A stretch of DNA of 27,157 nt, taken from NCBI GenBank assembly GCA_000969725.1, contig JXSR01S047069.1, one strand, 5' to 3'. The notes under the pieces are model-generated. The model worked only from the letters and a program-made list of their open reading frames with translations. It did not search any database and was not told where the DNA came from. Each line of letters starts with the position of its first letter. Position 1 is the stretch's first letter. The DNA is from Ophiothrix spiculata. Taxonomy: Eukaryota > Echinodermata > Ophiuroidea > Amphilepidida > Ophiotrichidae. Positions 19,598 through 27,157 of this stretch are shown here, one piece after another. Made by a program: the position numbers and the translations under genes.

Positions 19598-19900
19598 TTA
19601 GTACGTTATTGTGACATCATTCATTGACCAAAGACGGAAGAGATGGGTTTTTAACTCGGATTTAAATTGACTGAGATAGGATATGTTACGGATGTTGTTT
19701 GGGAGTGAATTCCAAACAGTGGAGCATTGAAACCGAAATGAACGCTCACCGGCAGATTTGAGATCCGAGTTTGGTATCTTGAGAATCCTTTAAGCGCCGG
19801 AACGTAAAGTGCGGGGAGGATTATATTATGAGCTGACAAGTGCATCCTTTTGCAATGACGGCCGACATATATGTTGAAAAAGATACTAAAATCATACAAC
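19598..19900 (-). pseudogene. L2/CR1-type LINE ORF2 C-terminus, frameshifted
   Basis: On the minus strand one frame reads PNSDLKSAGERSFRF, CSTVWNSLPNNIRNIS and LSQFKSELKTHLF, and ends at a TAA with its last base at 19598. RSF..., WNSLP..IR and SFK..LK..LF are the signature of the extreme C-terminus of L2/CR1/Rex-type LINE polyproteins, downstream of the RT domain. Upstream, near 19830-19870, the matching residues (KRMHLSAHNIILP) lie in a different frame, and a stop occurs between them, so at least one frameshift is present. Nothing of the RT core remains; this is a short 3' relic in the same orientation as the fragment at 1-938 but from a different LINE clade. Confidence 0.8.
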
Positions 19901-21778
19901 AGAGAAGTATAATACGTAACGTGGTTCCATTTTACATTTTGCGTTATTTTGAATAAAACCCTTCATAAAAGATAGACCTTATGCCCTTCCTGATTCCAAC
20001 TAATGAGCAAAATTCCACAATTTATAAAGCATTTCAACTTTACAAAATACATTTTGCAGTTGTGGCAAATTGAACACAGCATAAAAATAACCATATACGA
20101 TTAATTTACAAAATAACTTTTCTGCAACTTGAAACATTGGAAAGCAGTAATGTGTCTAGCTTTACCAGTGTGAACAACCTTAAAACCATTAGATTAAGCT
20201 GCTGATGATCATAATACATGGGATAAGTGTTTCATCTGTAGACACTTATCTACACTTTATTTTGAGGCTATTTACACAGAAATCCTTTTATGTGCCTTCG
20301 GGCTGCTTGGATTTTTAATGTAACAATGTTGTTTCAATTAAGCTTTTAAGAAACACTGAGAAACATACAAATTTGCAAAACATTTGAAACATTTTATCTT
20401 TTCCTACAGGGAAATAAGCTAAAATGCTGTTTGTTTTGGATTGTAACCAATTTTGCAAATTGAGATCTTGATATAAGGTAGATAATTTGTACACATTCTA
20501 TTCACTAATGTTTGCATGTTAATTAAGAAGAAAAAATCTCGCATTACTAAGGAGAAAAATTTAGCGAGTATATTTATTTTCTAATGTGAACTATGAAAAA
20601 ATATTTATTCCATGATTTCTTGTAATCTAATTCTTAAGTTTAATTCAAAATAATGTAGAAGATTTGTTATATTAGGAAAAGAAATATATAAAAATTTTAT
20701 TCAATAAAATATTGCCATTCATCCAAAGCAGGTTTATTCATTTATTCATGGCTTTTTACAAATCATAAAATCATAATCAAAGATAGGTGGATTAAGGAAG
20801 AAGCAAATAGTTGAACCACAAGTTGGGGGTTAATAATAACACAGAATTAACGAATTATACTATGTGAAAAAAGTTTTCAAACTGAAAAGCATGATAACAC
20901 ACTTTACGCACTATCTTGATCTCTCTCAATTGCATCCAAGCTTATTTCGAGAATATGAGTGGCGCTCCTGCAAAATGAGCGGAAAGTTGTGTATACTCCC
21001 AAAATCTCATCTTTCAAAATGATATATAATGTGTCGCACTTTCATTTTTCATTTAGAGATCAAAGTCCAAGGCAGTCCTCTGAATATTTGATAATAAAAA
21101 TTTGCTGCAAATCAATTTAAAAGTTGCTGATTATTATAGTGTATAATCAAACATGTGATCAAATTACTGTGAATAATTGCATTTTCCGCCATAAATGCCC
21201 TTCGAAACTCAAGGTACTGTCAAAGGCTTATTCATGAATGTGTTTTATTTCAAAAAACAAATCTTCATTTTTGACCATTTATTTCATATCTTCATTTTCA
21301 ACTTCCTCTCTCATTTTGCTGGTGCAACCCAAATATTTTGTCATAACCTGGAGTTGTACTCCATTTTTTTAAATCTGAAAAACTTGCACAAATCATTATC
21401 AAATGTGTGTTAATGACTCAATCAAAAGATTATATTAATCTACTAAAAGCAGACAAACATTCAGGTATTTATAACTGCTACTTAATTACTCACGGATGAT
21501 GAATTAAACAAATTGAATTAGAAAATATATAAGCAAGGTGTTTTGCAGACTAATATTACCTCAAGACATATTGTGACTATCCACCACTAATGTATGGACA
21601 AGGTGTCTTTAAAAAGTTACTTGTAGAAAATGATTGTTTGAAAAATATAGCAGATTTTATAGTACATTCTTCATCTAGTTGCTCCAAAAAATTTAATATC
21701 ACAGTATTATTATTTTTTGAGTTATTAACAAAGATATATACCTATGTAAGAAACATATTTATTTAAAAATGTTTAGCA
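19901..21778. other. 1.9 kb of AT-rich DNA without recognisable genes
   Basis: It contains a TTTATTCATTTATTCAT simple repeat near 20732. Otherwise no ORF, RNA or structured repeat could be supported; the frame at 21195-21413 shows no domain. Confidence 0.5.
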
Positions 21779-21780
21779 TT

Positions 21781-21886
21781 ATTTTAATATGGAACTTGTT
21801 CCCATTTTTCCACTGGTGTTGTCAAAAAGTGTTATTTTAATATGGATTTTCTTCTCATTTTTCCACTCGCGCTGTCAAATTGTACA
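21781..21886 (+). repeat. Two-copy tandem repeat, 53-bp period
   Basis: ATTTTAATATGG...CATTTTTCCACT...GTGTTGTCAAA is followed 53 bp later by ATTTTAATATGG...CATTTTTCCACT...GCGCTGTCAAA, with a few substitutions. Confidence 0.8.
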
Positions 21887-23116
21887 AATTCAAGGTATCA
21901 AAGTATTAATAATTATTAGTTATTAAACAAGAGACAACCTTTTTTCACAAATTTTAACAAGTTTGCAAATCAAACCGTGCCTGTTTTTTTTTTTTTTTTT
22001 AAGTTTTTAAAAGTTTTTATGTTTTCATCAAAATATCCTTTATTTTTCAGGATAAGGGAAAATGTTTGTTTAGAAGCAGCAAGAGCAAAGTTTACTGGGA
22101 CTTTTAACAATGTAAGATGGAGAGAAAAAACTTAAATGTTAATAGAACTGTTCAAAAATAAGAAATTTGATCAAAATTGAATGTCAGAATCATTATATAA
22201 TTTCTGTTTAGTGACCATTACATATGGCTTCCAATTTTAATTAGGTAATTACGAAGGCACAGACCCTTTATTTTGATGTATTCTGAGTTCCATGATGAAG
22301 TATTCTCTGGTAGTATTCCCTTCCCATTAAAACCAAGCCTATTAATGGCCATAAACTATGGCTCCAATTTAAAACAGGTCAGTTACTCAAGCTCACACCT
22401 TTTATTTTGAATCAATTGATCAAGCTGCTAGAATGAAGACAAAAGGCCTCCTATGTCAGATATCACACTATTAACGTAAGCTAAGAGAATAATAAAAAGG
22501 ACCACAGTATAACAACACTGGCGATGCATTGAAATTGGAAACGGTCATCAGGAAACTAAAATAATTGGCAGTTTATGTTGTTGTTGGTGGTGGGTTTTAT
22601 TTTTGACTTGTTGATGAACATAACTTGAAAATTAAGTGAAGTATATTAAGGTGCCATTTTAATGATTATAACTTGGTCTTTGCAATATTTAAAAAAGTGA
22701 AAATGACAAGAGATTGCATTTACAGCTGTTTTGGGATGGACGGTCACATATGTAGTCAATAAATTAAATGATGCTCAACCTTTTGATACATCAAATCTAT
22801 GGCTTATTAGAGACACATGATGCATTCAGAGTTCCATGATGAAGTATTCTCTGATGAGCATTCCCATTAAAACCAAGCTTATTAGTGACCATAAACTATG
22901 GCTCCAATTTTAAACAGGTCAGTTACTCAAGTTCACACCTTTTATTTTGAATCAATTGATCAAGCTGCGAGAATGACGACAGTAGTGATACACCAAAGGC
23001 CTCCTATGTCAGATATCACACTATTGAAGTAAGCTATGAGAATAATAAAAAGGACCACAGTATGACAACACTGGCGATGCATTGGAATTGGAAATGGTCA
23101 TCGGGCAACTTAAATG

Positions 23117-23304
23117 TGATGCCTCATCCCGAAAAGGGGGGCTTTGCAACAGAACACTTTTCAAGAAATTGGTAAAAATAGGCAGCAAAAAATAAAAGAA
23201 AATAAAAAGAATTTCCAGCAGATTGTCTATTGTAAAATTTGATCACCTTGACCAATTTCAACAAGGTGCCATATTAAAGCTTAGAAAATGCTGTGACCGA
23301 TGAA
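23117..23304 (+). mobile_element. MITE family 'CCCCGAAAAGGGG', copy 2 (3'-truncated)
   Basis: It starts TGATGCCTCATCCCGAAAAG and matches the full element at 23745 up to GTGACCGATGAAAT, where the 226-bp hairpin begins; the right terminus is missing. It sits at the same position in the array unit as copy 3, so the insertion predates the unit 2/3 duplication. Confidence 0.85.
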
Positions 23305-23530
23305 ATAGTTTATGGTCATTAATAGGCTTGGTTTTAAGGGTAATGGTTTATTCAGAGTCTGTCGATATGTATCACACGACATCCATCGATGCGCAGCCTT
23401 TTACACGCGCAATTCTTTGTGCATGGCATGTTTAAAGACTGCGCGTCGATGGACGTCGTGCGATACATATCAACAGACTGTAAATACACCATTAGCCTTA
23501 AAACCAAGCCTAATAATGGCCATAAACTAT
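23305..23530. repeat. 226-bp inverted repeat spanning an array-unit start
   Basis: The left arm (ATAGTTTATGGTCATTAATA, GGCTTGGTTTTAAGG, GTCTGTCGATATGTATCACA, CGACATCCATCGATGCGCAG) is complementary, with scattered mismatches, to the right arm ending at 23530. The loop is only about 25-30 bp. The outermost 45 bp or so of the right arm are the normal start of array unit 3, and the left arm is an inverted copy of it. The inner 50 bp are CpG-rich and not found elsewhere in the window. Confidence 0.8.
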
Positions 23531-23744
23531 GGCTCCAATTTTAAACAGGTCAGTTACTCAAGTTCACACCTTTTATTTTGAATCAATTGATCAAGCTGCG
23601 AGAATGACAGTAGTGATACACCAAAGACCTCCTATGTCAGATATCACACTATTGAATTAAGCTATGAGAATAATAAAAAGGACCACAGTATGACAACGCT
23701 GGCGATGCATTGGAATTGGAAATGGTCATCGGGCAACTTAAATG

Positions 23745-23989
23745 TGATGCCTCACCCCGAAAAGGGGGGCTTTGCAACAGAACACTTTTCAAAGAACTGG
23801 TTAAAATAGGCAGCAAAAAATAAAGAAAATAAAAAGAATTTCCAGCACATTTCATGTTGTAAAATTTGATTGCCTTGATTAATTTCAACAAGGTGTCATA
23901 TTAAAGCTTAGAAAATGTTGTGACAGATGAAATGATAAAATCAAAATTGATATCATCTGCAAAGTACCCCCTCTCGGGATGAGTCATCA
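23745..23989 (+). mobile_element. MITE family 'CCCCGAAAAGGGG', copy 3 (complete)
   Basis: The best-preserved family member, 245 bp. The left end TGATGCCTCACCCCGAAAAG and the right end (CTCTCGGGATGAGTCATCA) are about 30-bp imperfect inverted repeats, each followed inward by CTTTGCA. Each terminus also forms its own small CCCCGAAAAGGGG-type hairpin. The equivalent position in array unit 1 (about 22557) is uninterrupted. The TSD is unclear (possibly AAAT). A frame on the minus strand is open by chance, as in copy 1. Confidence 0.85.
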
Positions 23990-23990
23990 A

Positions 23991-24715
23991 AAATTGGAAA
24001 TTTATGTTTTGTTTTTTGGCTCTAATATACAGTGATTTCAAGTAAATCATTTTAAAGTAGAAAACTGGTAAAATCAAATCAAAAATACATTAAACAAAAA
24101 CCTTCAAAGAATATACGTTGCTTTTTAAAAAGATTGCCCCAATTTTAGATAATAGTAAAAATTCCCTTTAAAGGAAACAAGCGGCCATTTATTAAAGATA
24201 GCCAATTTAACATTAAAGGCTTTAGCCACGATCACGTAAGTGAAGTTCAACATTCCCCAACACTTTGTACGCCATATTTTCCCAGTCCCCACCAAAAAAT
24301 CATTAACACTACCTAATTATTCTATAATTTACAACGCAAGGTCATAAAGGTAGTTTATTCAACATGTGGCACAATTATATAACAGCACGGTCATTGAAAT
24401 TGGTTGGCACAGAGGCATAGCAGCTTTGAAGTTCTTTGGTACAGGCCTAAAAAATACAAACTTTTATTATTATATCTTCCTTGATACTACACAGATGAAA
24501 CTCATTGACATATCAAATCACAGTAAAATTTTCCAACTAGGTCATTAGTAATAATTTTAAAACATTTTATCCATAAAAATGTCGTGGGGCTTTTTTTAAT
24601 TTTTAAACATAAGTCAAGTGACCTCCAAACCAACCCATCCCAAACCAGTGTCCTGTATTGTGTTAAATTTTCTATATATTTTGTTCTACCGGTATGCCAA
24701 ATGGTTAATATAACA
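23991..24715. other. Unannotated AT-rich sequence
   Basis: No gene or structured repeat recognised. The short frame at 24366-24548 has no recognisable domain. Confidence 0.5.
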
Positions 24716-25429
24716 TCACCCTAATAAAATAATGGCCTATCTGATAAAATGTACTTTTGAGAAAATCAAGAAAAAACAATCTGGTTTTGTTGGTTCATTG
24801 ATTTCATTGATCATTTCTTTGGTAAAAATTTCATGATAAAAAGCAACTGTCATGGCTATGTTGACGTGTACTAATAGGTATTACGTAACCACCAAACATC
24901 ACTTAGGCCATTTTATAATGTTAGATAGGCCATAATATGTGTAAGATAGGCCATTATATTATATGTCAAGTTGTCAGATAGGCCATTTTACAAGGACTGC
25001 GAGTTAGGCAGTAATAAGGAACGCATATTGTAACTGATCGCTAATAAACTTTTGGCCTATCTGAATCCGATAGAAAATTTAATTAAATCAGTCGAAACCT
25101 TCTGTCAAAATACATGTTTACAGTCAGACAAACTTGTACGAGGGGAGGGGACGGGGGTACTCAAATTTTATTTTGGTAGGGGTGCAGGCATAAGATAATG
25201 TTGCAGGCATAGTAGTAATGTAAAAGCAGGGGTCTGGTGTATCTCAATGTATATTTCTTGTTGATGTTTTTGATGATTAAAGGTTGAATCAGGTGACATC
25301 GTCTGGGGGTATTAAAACATTTTCAAGAAATAGGGTACATTCCAGTAAAATCCCAATTTAAGGAACTGATTTATTCAAAAATCTCAATTTCGCCATTTTG
25401 TTACTTAGGCCATTATTTTATTAGGGTGA
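24716..25429. mobile_element. 714-bp TIR element with TAGGCCAT subterminal motifs
   Basis: The ends are a perfect inverted repeat of about 24 bp, starting TCACCCTAATAAAATAATGG and continuing CCTA; the right end is CTTAGGCCATTATTTTATTA then GGGTGA. Inside, the octamer TAGGCCAT recurs at 24904, 24926, 24947 and 24979, with variants near 25005 and 25053. Clustered copies near a terminus resemble transposase-binding sites. No ORF of note and no clear TSD, so the superfamily is unknown. Confidence 0.65.
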
Positions 25430-25471
25430 CGATAATTATCTATATTGACAGATTTCCAAGGCCTTTTTGAT
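25359..25471 (+). repeat. 113-bp direct repeat, copy 1
   Basis: TAAGGAACTGATTTATTC through GACAGATTTCCAAGG to TTTTTGAT, repeated at 25982-26094 with an exact offset of 623 bp and only a couple of substitutions. It includes the right terminus of the TIR element plus 42 bp of outside flank, so it arose by segmental duplication rather than by transposition. Confidence 0.9.
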
Positions 25472-25981
25472 TGTTTTCACTTTTAATTCTGGCGCTAATT
25501 TAAAATGATCGATCCCTCACTGATAAAGGCCAGCCTTGTCAAGGATGACGTTCCGCACATTAAGTATCATGTTATCCTGCTATTATTTCCATTGTGTTGG
25601 GAGTGCGCAAGTCGTCATTATACAATTTGTTTTCAATAGGGTATACACTACATACGATTAAAGATAATCACTTCCAGCGGACATTGGACAAAAGAATTGG
25701 TCAAATTCTCTCCCCTTATCATCTCAACAATACATGAATAATCAATAGCTATTTGACTGACCTTTTTCCATTGTGATCGTCTACTGAACTGAACCTGTTA
25801 TATTTATTGGTTGAATGGAGCCATGAAAACGGCATATCTACCGAGTAATGTTACTTAGGCCAAATTATGATAAAATGGCCTATCTCACAAGCGTCAGATA
25901 GGCCATTTTCATTTTGGTTTATTAGCAGATGTTCAAAGCCGCGCTTGTTTACACAATGCTCACAGTAGGTGCCTCTTAGTC
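25472..25981. other. Spacer between the 113-bp direct repeats
   Basis: 510 bp. It contains another pair of converging motifs, CTTAGGCCAAATTATGAT (25855) and ATGGCCTATCT (25875), and AGATAGGCCAT (25897). No gene recognised. Confidence 0.5.
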
Positions 25982-26094
25982 TAAGGAACTGATTTATTCA
26001 AAAATCTCAATTTCGCCATTTTGTTACTTAGGCCATTATTTTATTAGGGTGACGATAATTAACTATATTGACAGATTTCCAAGGTCTTTTTGAT
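25982..26094 (+). repeat. 113-bp direct repeat, copy 2
   Basis: Near-identical copy of 25359-25471, including the TIR terminus CTTAGGCCATTATTTTATTA and the flanking GACGATAATT. Near identity suggests a recent duplication or gene conversion. Confidence 0.9.
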
Positions 26095-27157
26095 GCATAA
26101 TATTTTTTTATTGTTACCACATTGATTTTTGACAGCTTGATCTTTTCATAGTGAAACTGTCCTTGAGAAAGGTAATTCAATTTTCATTCTATCATTATAC
26201 TTTTTCCTCAAAATAGAACATATAACATTTGGAATTTACTTATCACATTGGTTCATGTAATTGATGATAATTAAGTAAAAACTATTTTAGACAAACTATA
26301 TTTCAGGCCTTTTACAGGAAATTCTTCATTCAAAAAAAAAAAATTCAGATTGCAGTTACTGTTGACAATATTTACATTGTTGCCAAATTAAAAGATGTCA
26401 AAAATGCACCTTGAAAACAAAGATGTCCCAAAGTATAAACAAACTGTCATAAGATATCAACTTCCTTGTGACCAATACAGCACCAAGTCCTCTGACAAAC
26501 AATGTGTAAAGTATAGCACCTACTGAAGGTCTGGCTTGAGAATAGCAATGACCTTCGTATTATTCAGTCATAAACATGGCAACTAAAGAAATAGACAATG
26601 CATTATAATAAAGACGGACAAAGTGTCAAAGTCACTTTGTTACATGATTCATCAGCTAGGCTATGGTCAAAATAGACTATAGGTGTGAGGTTTAATGCCC
26701 CTGTGGCAGACATTTTGAACTAGGTGAATAAGCTTTGGAATATGAAATGAGACATGTGTACTGATGTCTCTATATTGACCTCGGAGGGGATAGGACATTA
26801 TCTTCCATTTACTAGGGTGTTCAGTATTTTATCAATATTGTATGTAGATGAACTTAATTGATGAAAATTTGGACAGTATCAAAAAAACATCTGCTTCCAT
26901 TTTTATTTTACAGAAACTTAACACTTGCCAGTTAGAGGTTTCTGAGAGCTGAATTTTTACCTAGACCATGAGCACCAGGATGACGTGTTTTGACCCCATT
27001 TTTTTCCTCCAAATGATTCAATTTTTTTACCCCATCTTCCTCAATTTGGATATATTCGTTTTTAAATGTTTCAGGCCTAACAGTTGTATTATGATTCCCC
27101 GATAAAATACTGATGCTAATGTATGATTAACTGCTATCAATTATGACGTATTGATAT
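26095..27157. other. Unannotated AT-rich sequence to the right edge
   Basis: No gene, RNA or organised repeat could be supported; a poly-A run of about 12 lies near 26333. Confidence 0.5.

Larger units (their letters stand above)
22206..23990 (+). repeat. Tandem array of ~540-bp units (one partial, three clear)
   Basis: Clear units start at 22326, 22866 and about 23497 with CATTAAAACCAAGC. They share CATAAACTATGGCTCCAATT, GTCAGTTACTCAAG, TTTTGAATCAATTGATCAAG, GGCCTCCTATGTCAGATATC and ACTGGCGATGCATTG. Units 1 and 2 are exactly 540 bp apart. The 631-bp step to unit 3 reflects a MITE and a hairpin. A weaker partial unit starts near 22211 (GTGACCATTACATATGGC). Units 2 and 3 carry the same MITE at the same place; unit 1 does not. 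Confidence 0.85.

Noticed and set aside
23312..23581. 89-residue frame as a Cys-rich small protein
   Set aside because: It lies across the 226-bp inverted repeat and array-unit start; nearly palindromic DNA gives open frames by chance.
25359..26094. LTR-like structure (two 113-bp direct repeats around 510 bp)
   Set aside because: The repeats do not start TG or end CA, include flank beyond a TIR end, and enclose no primer-binding site, polypurine tract or gag/pol sequence.

Overview
This is a gene-poor, AT-rich, repeat-dense stretch of an animal nuclear genome. The evidence is fragments of two non-LTR retrotransposons (LINEs), SINE-like retroposons, at least ten small inverted-repeat (MITE-like) elements, several decayed tandem duplications and one assembly gap. 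No intact host protein-coding gene, rRNA or functional tRNA could be recognised. The open reading frames present are short, and most lie inside repeats. An L2/CR1-type LINE C-terminus, an L2-like 3' tail with an (ATT)n run, tRNA-like retroposons and abundant short TIR elements would suit a marine invertebrate (echinoderm, hemichordate, cephalochordate or mollusc). That placement is inference; the sequence does not fix the species.

Layout. 1-938 (minus): 5'-truncated, frameshifted LINE reverse transcriptase running off the left edge. 1411-2037: TIR element with a 6-bp target-site duplication (TSD). 3278-3498: long-inverted-repeat MITE with a 9-bp TSD. 3637-3862: first copy of a MITE family with two more copies near 23.1-24.0 kb. 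3945-6830: a duplicated block of about 300-bp tandem subunits. Its first copy carries a 238-bp GC-rich insertion with a 13-bp TSD and a 403-bp TIR element with a TGA TSD; the second copy preserves the empty sites. 8176-8325: piggyBac-like TTAA MITE. 8397-8652: possible hAT-like MITE. 9.7-12.3 kb: featureless AT-rich DNA. 12574-12845: TTAA-bounded inverted repeat with telomere-like ends enclosing a tRNA-like block. 13.0-16.8 kb: an array with a period of about 495 bp, containing a Harbinger-like MITE, followed by a 1,699-bp duplication whose second copy is interrupted by 115 N. 16.98-19.05 kb: three decayed copies of another repeat, with a small inverted-repeat element and a SINE-like sequence between them. 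19598-19900 (minus): LINE ORF2 C-terminus. 22.2-24.0 kb: an array with a period of about 540 bp, carrying two MITE copies and a 226-bp hairpin. 24.7-26.1 kb: a 714-bp TIR element with many TAGGCCAT motifs, plus a 113-bp direct repeat.

What ties the window together is its history. Local segmental or tandem duplications were repeatedly hit by small DNA transposons and retroposons, and the uninterrupted duplicate often acts as an internal pre-insertion reference. That allows insertion boundaries and TSDs to be called without any database. I found no convincing new multi-gene system; the best leads are unclassified mobile elements.
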